Part shown: positions 12,201 through 21,582 of the stretch, piece by piece
Position numbering within the stretch: the first letter of the stretch is position 1
Layout: every line of letters starts with the position of its first letter
Source of the DNA: Aurelia coerulea
Taxonomy: Eukaryota > Cnidaria > Scyphozoa > Semaeostomeae > Ulmaridae
Direction of reading: 5' to 3'
DNA length: 64,000 nt
Assembly (NCBI GenBank): GCA_039566865.1
Contig: CM076959.1
Location: forward strand, 16,848,501-16,912,500
Notes under the pieces: generated by a model
The model's database searches: none
What the model was told of the DNA's origin: nothing
The model's input: only the letters and a program-made list of their open reading frames with translations
Made by a program: the position numbers and the translations under genes

Positions 12201-15200
12201 TAGAGATTGGCGCATAATCCCATTGTTTCCCTGTGCTCTAAGATAATAACTTGAGGTTCATATTTTTGTATTTATATGCAATTTCATTGTTTTTCATCTC
12301 ATTTTAGCCATTCTGGAACAAAAGTGCACAGAGCAATAAAATTAGTGGGAAGATAAAAATGGGAAAAGATGTGCTATCAAAAATTGAAGGAAAATGGGTA
12401 AGCTGATGAAATTTATTTGGTTCATCGAGTATTACTTAGTGATTAAATGATTGATTAATTGATTGATTGATTGGTCGATTGATTGATTGATTGATTGATC
12501 GTGATTTTAGGCCAGTTTGAAGGCTTCTGAAGAGTCTCTTGAGAAAATCCCTCATTTTCTCATGTTCTGACGAAACGTCAAGACAAAACATGGCTTAGTC
12601 TTGATTAATTGATTTTGTCACTGGATTTGTCACTACTGCTACTATTTGATGGAAATGTAGTCAACCTGAATTTGTCTCTTCTTTTTTAACTTTGTCAACC
12701 TTATGATGATTGGAAAGGACTGAAAATGAAATTTAAAATGATAATCGTCGCAATCTTGGTTCTTCGATTTTTGGTGAAACGACGGTTCCCGGCCAACACT
12801 TCAATTTCTAAAATCCCTCATATTTTCAGAACAGAATGGCCGATTTCAGGTAAGGTAAATTTTAAAATGGATTTGAGCAGGTCCATCGTTAAGTGATATA
12901 TTTGCAAATATTATCATTTTGATATCCAGAGAGCAGTGGCCCTTCAAACAGGGATTGTTTTTTTTTTACTCATCTGGTGTTGATAAAAATGCTAAGAATT
13001 GCTTAGAAGTAGCGTAAGAAGGGAATGTGGCAGTAGAAGCATTCTTGCCCTAGATTACAATAGACGATTGCGCTAAAGATGGCGGCGAGGAATTTTTTAC
13101 CAAGATGCACTGCATTCTTTAATTGAATTCCTATAGAATCGTTACAGAACCTTTATTAGAACGCAATGCATCTTGGTAAAAAATTCCTCGCCGCCATCTT
13201 TAGCGCAATCGTCTATTACCAGTTTTTTTCAGATGGACATGCTTCTTAACATGGTTACCGGTTCTTATCATGGTGAGCCGGTTCTTATCAGGCGTATGCA
13301 AACATTTGTTGCTTATTTTTCAATGCGAACTTAATTCAATTTCCATTCAATTGTCAACACAAAGTTTTGTCCTGCAGGATGGTGAAATTTTCATTACTGA
13401 ATATGCAGAGAGAGAGTCTCAGGTAAAGAATCCTAAATTTAACCGTATCTAAAAAAGTTCCAAACGGAAGTTCTCTGGAAACAGTAGACTTCGGAAAGAA
13501 AACGCTTTCAGAAAACGAAGAACATTCGACTTGTCGAACATTGCATCTCTCCCTGTTGTTATGATATTCCCAAAGAAGAATTATTATTCATTATTTTGTC
13601 ACGTTTACAAGGTGTATGTGAGGCTAGACCCTTGTAGACTTATACATTATCATAGTTTCGCCATATGCCTGAACTGAAATATCGCTACAACTACGACTCG
13701 TGATCTGTAAATAATTCTATAATGATAATAATAATGACAGTAATAGTGGAAATTTGATGACCGTGTGTCTTTTTCTGCTATGATTGGCACAGTTAAATTA
13801 TATAGTTTGTAGTTTTTAGGTTTTTAGATTTGATAGAAAAAAGATACCAAAAGTAATCATCAGATTCCTTGGCATTTAAAGATTTACTATTTTTACAGGG
13901 TGATGATCCGCTGTCAGAATTATTTTTCGATCCAGCAGAAGCAAAGCGAGAACGATTAAAAAGATATACTGTTGACTTAGAAAATCAAGATAATTTTGAA
14001 TCAGAGAAACTATGGGCGAAAGTATCAGAGGCTATCAAAGCTCAAGACCAGGTAAGGAACATGCCCTTTACAGCATAGGCATCCAGTCTTTGAGAACCAT
14101 TTGCACGATTGGTGAAAGGGGCTGTACAACGCGTCCTCTCTGCGTGGCTCTGCGAGGCAAATCATAGATTGTGTTTAGGCTAAACACAACACAGCCAATG
14201 ACGATTTCACACAGAGAATAGTAATCCAAAGTATCTGCGACAATCTCTGCAATCGAAGCTTTGATGGAGGATTCGTTTAATTGGTTTAACGCCGAATATT
14301 TGAAAGTTTTAATGATTTGGAAAGTTCAGTCATATTTCATAGACATAGACGAGAAAACGCTCGGATGAAACTACGTAGAAGCTGCGATGGAACTGGCCGC
14401 CTTTAAATCTGAAGGCTTTAGTCGCATGCGCGGGCTGTCCCGTACTTTCCGATTGTTTACAAAAATCTTGTACAGCCCCTTTAATGCATCTTTTCTTTGA
14501 TCTAATGGCTTGAGAGGAGCTTCAAGTACTTTGTTATATTTGTTAATAGATGGTTACGGAAAGATCGAGAGGCATTTCATTTCATTCCCACAAAATCTCC
14601 TGCACCTTTAACAAAAATCCTTTTGTTTCCAAGAAGTATTTATCAAGAATCTGTAAAAATCCTTTTGTCCTGAAAAAGTCTCATACGTGCGCTTTTTCGA
14701 ATGAGTGAAATGTCCCTCGGAAAAGATGGCGTCGGGGGGCATCTGACCAAGATGCATTGCGTTTGTTGATCGAATTTCTATAGAATACATCCCCAAAGCA
14801 GACCCAAAGTTAGGAGAAGCTTTCATGCCCATACTCTTTCATTCTGCACCGCTATCACTTCGATCGCTTTCTGCTTCTTTAAAATATGCAGTGTCAAAGA
14901 GAAGACGGATGCAAAGTGACTTTGGTCTGAGCAAAAGCGGCATAATTGCTGGGCATAATTTAAAGGAGCAGAAAGCGATCGATATTGGTGCAGAACCAAA
15001 GAGAAATGGTCATGAAAGCTTCACCTAAGTTTGCGTTTGTTTTTTAAATGTATGAGGGGGTGTTACTAGATTTTGAAAGCTAAAATTGTCTGATATGCCC
15101 CGCTGCCTAATAAATCAAGCCAGTACCCTAGATTTGATCCTTTAGTTACCCTGAAACACTAGATAGATAACTGTTAGGAGGCTTTGTGGCAAGGTCTTCT

Positions 15201-17856
15201 ACAATCGAAACTAAAGAGTTAGCACATTTTCCTCCGTTCAACTTCATAGCCAGATTTGATGGTCACATTTAATCAACTTACCTTCTTTGCATTACACAGG
15301 AAGCTGCTACAAGGGAGAAATTAGTATTAGAAGATAATCAACGAGTAGTCCACAAGGAATTAAAAGAGAAAAATGAAGACTGGAAACCACATTTCTTTGA
15401 ACGTGATGCGATGTCTGATAATCCACATGCTTGGGTTTACAAGTTTAGCGAGTAAGTAGTCGCCACATATTTTGGTCACGGAAATAGTTGCACTTAAAAG
15501 ACCCTCTGTTAACCATTAGGCATGTGTGCCGTGCGTGAAACTAACAAGACGAGCGCAAGCAGATCATTGGCGGTGGTAAATGTTTACGGTTCTTCTATCA
15601 GGCTGGAAGAAGGACACGAAGAATACCGGGTGAGCCAGAAAAAGTTCCCACTTTCGAAAATTCGTAGCACAATAACTTTTTCATGGATTTGAATGATTCG
15701 AATTCTAATTAAAAGCCAAAAGATCAAAGTATTTTTGTGATTTTTCTCGTCTTCTTACGAGCACTGCAAATATAGGTAAATTCAACTTTACAAAAGTTTC
15801 ATGTTTTCAAAATGACTGAAAAAGGGCCTTAAACACTTGACCAAATCGTTAGGACTCTCCCAATCCAAAAAAGTACACACGAGGGCTTCACCTCTGTCAA
15901 GAGCAATAGCACATAAGATTCTCAAACAGATACTAAAGATTTTCAATCCTTTCATTTTCATTTCATTTTACAATATTTATACAGGTTAATAGGATTCATA
16001 TATAAATATGTTTTTCAACCTAACCTGTTTCAACAAAAAGAAAAAACCTAACCACTAAAACTAAGAGCAAAAGAAATTTACATGCCTAATTTACAATATT
16101 ATACAAAACTAAGACTAATTAATAAAATAAAAGTTGTCCCTGTCTATAGTTGTCCTTTGAAGATTTTTAGGGAGGGTGCCAATTTTGTCTTTCTTTCTAG
16201 GTTGTTCCACAGTTTCGCACCGCGATAAGAAAAAACCTTTTGGCCATTGATAGTTTTTAGGAACGGTATCTTAAGATCAGTTTCTGAAGATCAGTTTCTG
16301 AAGATCAGTTTCTTAAGATCCCTTGACAATAAATGTGCAGACGACATCTCTCACCGATGAGAAATTGCTTTTTCTATGTTGTAGCCCTTTATAATTTGAT
16401 CACGTATTTTAGGCCTTTTTCAGTCATTTTGCAACCACAAATTTTTCTAAATTTGAAATTACCATTTTTCCAATGCTTGTAACAAGGCGAGAAAAATCAC
16501 AAAAATACTTCGATCTTTTGGCTGTCAAGCATATATTGATTCATTCCAATCCATCCAGTACTCTTGATGCTATGAATTTTCAAAAGTGGGAACTTTTTTC
16601 TGTTTCACCCGGTAGATGACTCGGTTTGCCTCTGGGAATTGTGGACGACGCTCTTTCTTTTCTGTATCCATTGTAACTCCACTTTTCATACTTCTCATAA
16701 ATACTTCTCTCACCACAGGCTGATAATTTCCTATCGTTTCTTTTTCAGTTTACGTCCATGGGATCTGGGCACTGATGTTTCTCAATACGAACATAAAGGT
16801 GTTATAAAGACAGTGACACGTCACGTGACTCCTGTTTTTAAACGCAGTGCCAGTATTCCAAATGTTAGGTCATCCAGCATGAGGAATTCTGTCGCAGGTC
16901 GTCTACCAAGTATTGTCGAGCCTCATCGTGACGATTTTGGATCAAAACGAGACTGCGATAGGTAAGCGTATTCCAGACCGATGATTCTCGTCCTAGTTGT
17001 CTCTACTACTACTTTACCAAACAAGGGCAGATTTCGTAATAGAATAGAAGCAGTTGTGTTTGATTGACACCTCAATTCAAAGCGATCAGCGACTGCAGAC
17101 AAAGGAAATTCTCTGAACCATAAATTCAAAACAAACAAAGCCGCAAAATTTTTTCTGAATTTAACAAACAAACAAACAAACAAAGCCGCAAAACTAGTTC
17201 ATGTTAACATATCTAAATCTGACATTTCCTTCAAATCACTTCAAATCAATCAATTCTTTTTATTAAATATGGTTTGGTTACAGAGTTGAACTTGAACAAT
17301 CCCTTATCAGGATACAATTCATTTGGGATAGAGGACGAGACAATTGAGCACCTTTGGGCCTGTGTAAAGTTTGAAAAACAAATGCCAAGGAAAAAACTCC
17401 TGCAAACAACGAAAACCAAATACTTGAAAAAGATATGGGCCCGGTACTGCTCCTTCATTGAATCCTAATTTAAAGAGAAAACAAAAACAGATGTAACTTG
17501 TAATATATTCACCAGTGTTACTTTTAAGTAGCTGCTCCGGAATGGAGAATGGTATTATTATTATTATTATTATTTGCAGATCCAGTCAAGAGATTCAAAG
17601 CAGCGATGATGATTCGGAATCGAGGTCACAATTAAACACCTCGATAAGCCCATCAGCATTTATGGAGCATCTTCAACCACTGATTACTGCGCAGCAGGAG
17701 ACGCAGAAGCAGCTCACGGCCTTGCGAGTAGAATTGAAGAGATTCAAAGCTGAGGATAGCCTTCGAGGTATGCAAATCAGAGATTGGTTTGTTGCTGTAA
17801 TTTTGTTGGTGTTGCACCTCGTAGGATTATATTGGATGGTAAATAAACGCAAGTAA
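289..17856 (+). CDS. OSBPL8: Oxysterol-binding protein-related protein, ORP5/8 type (5' partial)
   Basis: Family role: a lipid-transfer protein exchanging phosphatidylserine for PI4P at ER-plasma membrane contacts, held in the ER by a C-terminal helix. Exons read: 289-369, 970-1092, 1560-1644, 2080-2146, 2547-2590, 4341-4378, 4589-4655, 5079-5155, 7000-7065, 8071-8183, 8833-8914, 9357-9552, 10783-10881, 11633-11730, 12308-12397, 13378-13422, 13899-14051, 15300-15451, 16749-16961, 17580-17856. Phases agree at every junction. The first four exons encode the PH domain from mid-domain onward (FWCVVKPG, then FKLFHPL, then [10 protein letters not shown]), so the start lies upstream of the window. 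An acidic linker follows (exons 2547-7065). The ORD domain has [22 protein letters not shown] and the family signature EQVSHHPP (near 9450). The last exon carries a coiled region and a terminal hydrophobic helix ending in NKRK. About 720 residues are visible. ORP5 versus ORP8 cannot be settled; the single anchor and the PH linker match the common ORP5/8 ancestor. Confidence 0.93.
421..701 (+). pseudogene. Non-LTR retrotransposon reverse-transcriptase C-terminal remnant (family A)
   Basis: Broken reading frame inside an OSBPL intron. One frame reads [15 protein letters not shown], then [12 protein letters not shown]; after a frameshift near 605 it continues to a W-N-G-G-K-C tail and a stop at 699-701. 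The F(R/Y)G-x3-LWN-x2-(P/L)-D block is typical of the end of jockey/CR1/L2-type ORF2 proteins. The copy is 5' truncated and non-functional. A second copy of the same family lies at 30018-30282. Confidence 0.7.
1189..1335 (+). repeat. Interspersed repeat with CT-rich end, copy 1
   Basis: The stretch beginning cgtaaaagctctatttagcc and running through atatcaaattccag to gataaaactatgttg matches, in reverse complement, 19440-19587. The two diverged copies in opposite orientation mark an interspersed element. Further CT-rich 'agccccctctct' segments at 1425-1500 may belong to it. Confidence 0.5.
2187..2438 (+). mobile_element. hAT-like foldback element, right part (copy 1)
   Basis: Contains the conserved right half of the ~600-bp foldback family: gccaggcagattta, gcggctttgtttg, ttgaattactggttgag, ctgcagtcgctaatcgc and the terminal tattacaaaatctaccc. 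The left arm is missing. It lies in the OSBPL intron after the exon at 2080-2146. Confidence 0.75.
2940..3112 (+). mobile_element. Retrotransposon 3'-tail repeat (copy 1 of 4)
   Basis: Shares ggggtagtcatga, ttttgctcccc, ggtatcg, gtagt and an A-rich end with 9926-10092 and 24444-24626 (same strand) and with 31160-31300 (opposite strand). The common A-rich 3' end and ragged 5' ends suggest non-LTR retrotransposon 3' UTRs. Confidence 0.55.
3228..3314. repeat. Short hairpin element
   Basis: Inverted repeat: atagacttaccccaagtct with atttcgtcaac at the left, and gttgacgaaat with ggcttggggcaagtc at the right, about 30-nt arms. A related decayed copy is at 50-215. Confidence 0.6.
3445..3881. mobile_element. 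Tc1/mariner-like MITE, TIR CAGTAGTGTCCCGCAT
   Basis: Terminal inverted repeats of about 25 bp (TACAGTAGTGTCCCGCAT at the left, ATGCGGGACACTACTGTA at the right) bounded by TA. The interior repeats 'ataagaaac' motifs several times (3463, 3521, 3780, 3826). No transposase frame is present. It lies in an OSBPL intron. Confidence 0.75.
3882..4000. mobile_element. Short palindromic MITE, CACGTGA family (copy 1)
   Basis: Arms 'agatttcacgtgaatttg' and 'ctcacgtgacatctcatt' surround an interior with 'ttttgcgttatcgca'. The same arms and interior occur at 34264-34395 and 34866-35003. It is inserted directly beside the mariner-like MITE ending at 3881. Confidence 0.65.
4677..5000. mobile_element. piggyBac-like MITE flanked by TTAA (copy 1)
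   Basis: Termini TTAAAGGGGCTCCGTCGTC and GACGACTGAGCCCCTTTAA give imperfect TIRs next to TTAA, the target duplicated by piggyBac transposases. The near-identical copy at 31475-31795 and the partial copy at 52935-53155 share the interior 'cttctacgattgctcgg'. No transposase frame. Confidence 0.8.
5163..5592. mobile_element. Inverted-repeat element with internal ~60-bp tandem duplication
   Basis: Termini agggacctatcataaagta and tactttatgacaggtccct form TIRs, each followed inward by poly-G/C and 'ggaggattttt'-type sequence. Inside, a unit of about 60 bp (gatagaaaaattccatgg, then agaagcaaatatttttcg) is repeated at 5268 and 5328, with decayed repeats to 5515. It lies in the OSBPL intron 5156-6999. 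Confidence 0.75.
5690..6095 (+). mobile_element. tRNA-headed SINE (full copy)
   Basis: The head contains an A-box-like ggttcagtgatagcagg and a B-box-like ggtttgagtccc about 40 bp apart, as in tRNA-derived pol III promoters. The body has the hairpin-like pair gctctctcctcgatt and gagagagctcctcc, and the tail has short repeats (gaactgaactgaactg). A reverse-strand body copy lies at 7085-7310 and a fragment at 27050-27110. Confidence 0.6.
6226..6700. mobile_element. Foldback element, TIR ataggttccaaatcttt (copy 1)
   Basis: Long imperfect inverted repeats run from cataggttccaaatcttt to aaagatttggatcttatg, with inner arms 'ttctactgttggactttt' and 'aatccaacggtagaatt'. The same family is at 43201-43735, 43840-44329, 57992-58428 and 63718-64000. 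No transposase frame. Confidence 0.75.
7085..7310 (-). mobile_element. tRNA-derived SINE body fragment, reverse orientation
   Basis: Reverse complement of the body and tail of the SINE at 5690-6095: it has ggaggagctctctcagtag, ctaatcgaggagagagc and a terminal 'ttcatg' repeat as tail. The tRNA-like head is missing. It lies in the OSBPL intron after exon 7000-7065. Confidence 0.55.
7699..7884. mobile_element. MITE, TIR AGACCTTTTAGCTATTC (copy 1)
   Basis: Ends taggccttttagctattc and gaatagctaaaaggtct are inverted. The interior contains gatcgagcg, attagagcttctatcac and tattgtgcac, shared with copies at 11985-12166, 54049-54236 and 60169-60351. About 180 bp, non-coding. Confidence 0.8.
9926..10092 (+). 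mobile_element. Retrotransposon 3'-tail repeat (copy 2 of 4)
   Basis: Carries atggggtagtcatgg, attttgctcccca, gtatctcgtcc and an A-rich end (ataaaaaaag), matching 2940-3112 and 24444-24626. It is inserted in the OSBPL intron 9553-10782. Confidence 0.55.
10128..10243 (+). pseudogene. Decayed partial duplicate of the OSBPL exon at 10783
   Basis: This stretch matches 10709-10835 (end of the intron plus the first ~40 bases of the next OSBPL exon): aatatctctggagtttttc, tttattattca, then tcgtcgtctgcaatcttgga. The acceptor is altered (ttcaag-taagtcg instead of ttcag-gcaattcg) and the exon copy stops after about 40 bases. It is not expected to be used. The foldback at 10246-10693 separates it from the intact copy. 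Confidence 0.75.
10246..10693. mobile_element. Long foldback element between duplicated exon copies
   Basis: Nearly perfect inverted repeat: arms of about 200 bp running from cacgggcggtaggaa through agaaaaagctttacgg, gatatatcgacttg and gattgacatgactt to the centre near 10470, then back in reverse to ttcctaccgcccgtg. No coding content. Confidence 0.8.
11142..11505. mobile_element. MITE, TIR GGCCGTCCACATT
   Basis: Left end ggccgtccacattcg with cgtactttagcggcatttgg; right end ccaaatgccgctaaa with acgtcaaatgttgatggcc. Imperfect TIRs of about 45 bp with no reading frame between. In the OSBPL intron 10882-11632. Confidence 0.6.
11985..12166. mobile_element. MITE, TIR AGACCTTTTAGCTATTC (copy 2)
   Basis: Diverged copy of the family at 7699-7884: acctttagctattctacc, ggatcgagcg, gttagagctactatcac, ttgttcgattctgattc and a decayed right end cccaaagggtct. 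In the OSBPL intron 11731-12307. Confidence 0.7.
12440..12502. repeat. (GATT)n microsatellite
   Basis: Runs of the tetranucleotide gatt/ttga with a few interruptions, in the OSBPL intron following exon 12308-12397. A second tract of the same tetranucleotide is at 61662-61720. Confidence 0.8.
13062..13218. repeat. Near-perfect 155-bp hairpin MITE
   Basis: Left arm atagacgattgcgctaaag, atggcggcgaggaatttttt; right arm aaaaaattcctcgccgcca, ctttagcgcaatcgtctat. Arms of about 60 bp with almost no mismatch. Decayed relatives with 'aagatgca' and 'gctaaagatgg' lie at 14715-14790, 18305-18400 and 19180-19235. Confidence 0.8.
14116..14482. mobile_element. MITE, TIR AAAGGGGCTGTAC
   Basis: Starts gaaaggggctgtacaac and ends cttgtacagccccttta. 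The short TIRs resemble the TTAA-flanked family at 4677 and the right end abuts TTAA-like sequence. Interior unrelated to the other copies. In the OSBPL intron 14052-15299. Confidence 0.6.
15624..16615. mobile_element. Mariner-like foldback, TIR CCGGGTGAGCCAGAAAAAG, with nested insertion
   Basis: Left end accgggtgagccagaaaaa with gttcccactttcgaaaatt; right end aattttcaaaagtgggaac with tgtttcacccggt. Inner arms 'aaagtatttttgtgattttt' and 'aaaaatcacaaaaatactt' also pair. A non-LTR retrotransposon end (15935-16420) is inserted in the middle, so the foldback is older. In the OSBPL intron 15452-16748. Confidence 0.7.
15935..16420 (-). pseudogene. Non-LTR retrotransposon 3' end, reverse strand (family B)
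   Basis: On the minus strand about 16330 to 16148 reads [18 protein letters not shown], then [11 protein letters not shown] and a stop. The (N)GQK-x2-S-(F/Y)RG-x-K-x-WN block plus APSL-x-xFK matches the copies at 28376, 45397 and 54895. Only the last ~60 residues of ORF2 and the 3' UTR remain. Confidence 0.7.
17023..17197. mobile_element. hAT-like foldback element, left part (copy 2)
   Basis: Starts caagggcagatttcgtaat and continues ttgattgacacctcaattc, agcgatcagcgactgcag and ttcaaaacaaacaaagccgc; the right half is lost. In the last OSBPL intron (16962-17579). Confidence 0.75.
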
Positions 17857-17922
17857 TTAGATTGTTGCACAGGGAGCCCAGGAATAATTAACATGCTTAA
17901 AAGATTAATTGTTCCAGATAAG

Positions 17923-18056
17923 AGCTGCGCAGGAAACTGTGAAGGATTTGTGGAGCCTCAAAAAGAGCTGTGAAGGAAACTGCGAAGGATTCGCGGAGCT
18001 AAGACCTGCGATGCCAAGAGTGCTCCGCAAATCCTTTGCAGTTTCCTACGTAGCTG
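17923..18056 (+). repeat. Direct-plus-inverted repeat in the OSBPL 3' UTR
   Basis: Beginning 67 bp after the stop codon, a roughly 35-nt unit (agctg, ggaaactg, gaaggatt, ggagc) occurs twice directly (17923-17957 and 17966-18000) and once inverted (18020-18055). The second and third copies can pair as a long stem with a loop of about 20 nt. A polyadenylation signal AATAAA follows at 18159-18164, so the structure should be transcribed in the mature 3' UTR. Confidence 0.75.
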
Positions 18057-18158
18057 TTATTTGAAGTAATTTGTTGTTTGAGGTTCCTTGGTTCCCTGTG
18101 ATTATTGTTGAAATTTAGAAGTTTTTAATAATGGTGTCTTCTCGAATTTAGCTTTTGG

Positions 18159-18164
18159 AATAAA
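18159..18164 (+). terminator. Polyadenylation signal AATAAA downstream of OSBPL
   Basis: The canonical hexamer AATAAA lies about 300 bp after the OSBPL stop codon; another AATAAA occurs near 18247. No other gene intervenes on this strand. Actual cleavage sites cannot be read from sequence alone. Confidence 0.5.
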
Positions 18165-18456
18165 AGCAGAAGTATTTATTCGTTAGTGTTCTTGAGCTTA
18201 AATTAGCTGTAATTTAGCTATTCTTCTTTTATGTAGCCTACGTAAAATAAATTAATGATGATGATGATGATGAAACTTAATTTTGAAAACAGCAGACTCT
18301 GTAGTAATAAGGATTACGCTAAAGATGGCTATGAGAAACTTTCCTTGAGTTCTGCAATCGAATCGTTGAAGATTCCTTATTAGAACACAATGCATCTCGC
18401 AAGGGCTAATTTTGTAAAACAGAGGATATAAGCCTGATCAAGACAAAGCGATCTTA

Positions 18457-18868
18457 GGGAGCGGTCATTTTTAATCCTGGGTGCCGAGGCGGAGGATTTT
18501 TGATAAGGGTATTAACATTTTCCTATTACTTTGTGGGGGTATGAAATATCAAGGGAAATTTTTATGGGTTGCGAAACTCTCTTGCTTCCAAATGTTTATA
18601 TGAAGTCATCAGTCAACATTTAAAAGTAAAATTAACAGACATCTGGAAATGATGAATCACGTGGCTGGTATGAAAATCGCCTGGGATAAATTGCATATAT
18701 ACTTTATACGTCTTGCAAGAGTTCTGGATGGGATACCAAGTCACTTTGTTGAAAGGTGATGGGGTATAAAAGCTTTTTTATATATTCAAGATGGGGTATG
18801 AATTGCTGTCTAATTGTGTGAAATTATCCTCCGCCCTGGTACCCAGGATTAAAGATGACCGCTGCGTT
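18457..18868. mobile_element. Inverted-repeat element with GGAGGATTTT end
   Basis: Left agcggtcatttttaatcctg, ggtgccgaggcggaggat; right atcctccgccctggtac, ccaggattaaagatgaccgc. The interior repeats 'gggta(t)-aa-' motifs (18537, 18728, 18769, 18795). Shares the inner 'ggcggaggatttttga' motif with the element at 5163-5592. Confidence 0.7.
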
Positions 18869-18876
18869 AGGGCATA

Positions 18877-18990
18877 TTGTAAAAACCGGACCCTAGGACC
18901 ACCGAGACCCCTAGGACCTTTTCATTTTTAGTCCTTAAAGGTCCTAGGGGTCTCAGGGGTCCTAGGGTCTTACGGTCTGGTTTTTACAAC
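18877..18990. repeat. Near-perfect 112-bp hairpin
   Basis: Left arm attgtaaaaaccggacccta, ggacc, cgagacccctagg; right arm cctaggggtctcag, ggtcctagggtc, ggtctggtttttacaa. Arms of about 50 bp around a short centre 'ttttcatttttagtcc'. It begins ten bases after the preceding element. Confidence 0.8.
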
Positions 18991-19439
18991 ATGACCTCTG
19001 TTAGCGCCTAAAGAATAGATTTCACACCTTCAAAGCAGCCGATCAAAGATGATTTGCTTTCTCTGTTTATTTTGATTTGATCAAATGCGCACAAAGTTGT
19101 GATATCTATTTCTTCAGAGCCCGCAAATCGCTTTATCTTCGGGGAGCACTGTTTTCCTTTGTTTTATGAAATTCACACTTGCTTATGCATCTTGGTAAAA
19201 AGTTCCTCACCACTATCTTTAGCATCATCGTCAAATGAACTTCCCCTTGATGAGTTTCTAATTCGCAGTGATACCTTTCAAACTGCTCCCATTTCTCAAT
19301 GTTCCCCAAAAACACCAGTGAGATATTAATGACCTGTCAGATATTAATGGCATATTAATGGGTGACATATCAGGTTGTCAAAATTGATCTCATTCACAAG
19401 CAGAGCTTCAATACAATTGTACGAGTCAAAGACATAAAT

Positions 19440-19587
19440 TCGATACGGTTTTATCTCAAACCATATCAAAATTAACATGCAACCTTATTTAGCTCAATGA
19501 ACGAAAAAACTTTGCTAACCTCTGGAATTTGATATAAGTGGGGAGGGGGCTTAATAGAGAGAGGGGGCTAGATGGAGCTTTTACGAA
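19440..19587 (-). repeat. Interspersed repeat with CT-rich end, copy 2
   Basis: Reverse complement of 1189-1335 over most of its length: gatacggttttatctcaaac, tggaatttgatata, agggggcta and ggagcttttacg. Confidence 0.5.
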
Positions 19588-20019
19588 ATGTGAGTTTTCA
19601 TTGTGTCATCACTGACCGCAAGCAATCTTTGCGAATTTTGAAAACAATAGATCGAGTATCATTTGATCGAGTATTATTTCCCTGCATTTTGCAGAAATAT
19701 TTTATCATAGGTAGAATCTCTGAAATATCTCTTTGAGACTTTATTCCTCAAGTTGTCTTCAGTTGTCAGCCTTAGAAACAGGTTCAAATTCCCCTTAGTT
19801 TATTGATATTAAATGCTGTGTGACTGTGTGTGATATTAAAATTTAGAAAATAGAATTTTAACATTATTAACGATAAGTTATTGAAACTATGGTTTAAATG
19901 AAATGAATGATGAAAGAGAAAGGTTTTTGCTGTTTTTGTGAAGCTCTCCGTTTATTTGCAAATGGAGATTTCAGCAAGGGAAACCCCAGGTAGCTCACGC
20001 CCCTTTGTGCAATCCAGAA

Positions 20020-20602
20020 ATTGTTTTAAAGAGCAAACATGAGCATAGATCGAAAGAAGAAGGATATATCTACAATTCTACCTCGGGCATTTTATTAATT
20101 TGTTTCAGAAGCTGAGCAGTAAGTGTTTTAATTACAACCAAAAAATAGGAGACTACTGACGGATTGACTACGGATTGACTACTGACGAAGGGCACGGCCC
20201 GATACGTTTAGTTTCGTTTTTCTATGGCGATAAAGTATTATTTCTGATGAGTAATCAGTTATTTTTGCTATTTATCAAACATCGCCTCACGCTTCACTGT
20301 TATTCAAAAAATAGGAGATTTCAATCGCCTGTCAATCCGCTTCTGAACCAAACAAATAACATGCCCGAGGCAGAAGTTTAGATGTATCCTTCTTTTTTGG
20401 ATTTATGCTCATGTTGCTCCTATAAATCATTTCTGGAATGCACAACGAGCCAGCTAGCCACCTGGGTTTCAGAGCAATTCTTGCGGCATGCATTGTTTTG
20501 TTTATGGCTTGACCAACCTGGCATAGAATCTCCATTGTCTGCAGTCGCTAATCGCTTTGTACTTGGGTGTCAACAAAAAGTAGCAGGTCCTATTGTAACA
20601 TT
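20020..20602. mobile_element. Damaged hAT-like foldback relative with internal insertion
   Basis: Contains cgaaagaagaaggatatatc, ctcgggcatttt and, further on, aacatgcccgaggcag, gcagtcgctaatcgctttg, as in 47245-47852. Interior 20151-20305 is an extra segment bounded by 'aaaaaataggaga' on both sides (20143 and 20308), consistent with a later insertion with target duplication. Confidence 0.6.
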
Positions 20603-21582
20603 ATCTATCCATGTTAGTATTTGTGTTTTTTATTTTTTGGTGCCGAAGTTGTCTTACAATTTCGCTCCAGATACGTTCCATGACATTCGACTCGTACACT
20701 TTTTTTCATAAGAAACTTGGATCAGCATTTAGTACTAAAACTTTTTTAATTTCGTATGAAAATTTCGGTGTTTTACTTTCTTATTTGTTGGGCCTAAAAT
20801 TGCGTTATTGTTCGAAGTTGAGCCTTCTTATCGACAAAGGGCTTGCATTTTGCATTGAAATTGTCACCACGAATACCCAAAAGCTTTCAATTTGATAATA
20901 ATTTTTTGGTTTTCGGAGCATGCTTTAAAAGCAGTTGTTTGGAACATCATAATTCCCAAAATTGAAAGCCATTTCTAACCATTGCAAATATTCTAAAGAT
21001 TAATGTTTCATTTCACAAATGTACGAAAGGGAATTTTCTAAATTGGAAACATCATCGGGGCATTAACAAAATTTTCCAATTTTTTGCAGTCAAATCTTGG
21101 TGATTTTTCAAAAAATTTCCCTCCTTGGTTCACCCTTTGTTTTGAACGCAACGTTAATTTTTACACCTTTACAACAAATTATCTTTTTGTTTGGTGTTAT
21201 TCGTGTTTCCCCCTCCTAAACCGAATCACCCCAGTCAGTTGCCTGTTTTGGCAGTCATTTCCACGTCACACGCGCCTCCGTGTGGCTTCATACCGCGATA
21301 CCGCAGCACATGCACGTGCATAATGCATGTTGATCTTTGATCCCAAACAATCCAATTCAATCCCTCATTGCAATAGATCTTCGAATGCTTTGAAAAGTAA
21401 ACTTTTGTTATGGTAATAATGCCATAATTCCACAAGATTGTTCTATGACAATAAACAACGAAATAATTCAAAAGATATTGTATTATAAACAATGGAGACT
21501 CATCATTTCTTCGTGTGTTTACAGTCGTAGCATAAGTAACAACGCAACCGGCAGACGAAGGCCCAAAGCTAGGCCAATCTTT

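Larger units (their letters stand above)
18250..21582. other. Intergenic region between OSBPL and CHAC2
   Basis: No gene seen on either strand. Contents recognised: a (GAT)n tract at 18255-18272, an inverted-repeat element at 18457-18868, a perfect hairpin at 18877-18990, decayed hairpin-MITE pieces near 18305 and 19185, an interspersed repeat at 19440-19587 and a damaged hAT-like foldback at 20020-20600. 20610-21580 is unassigned AT-rich sequence presumably including the CHAC2 promoter. Confidence 0.6.

Noticed and set aside
20151..20305. An inserted element with an exact target duplication.
   Set aside because: The shared 'aaaaaataggaga' flank is suggestive, but the inserted 155 bp shows no termini or relatives in the window, so it is only noted within the host repeat.
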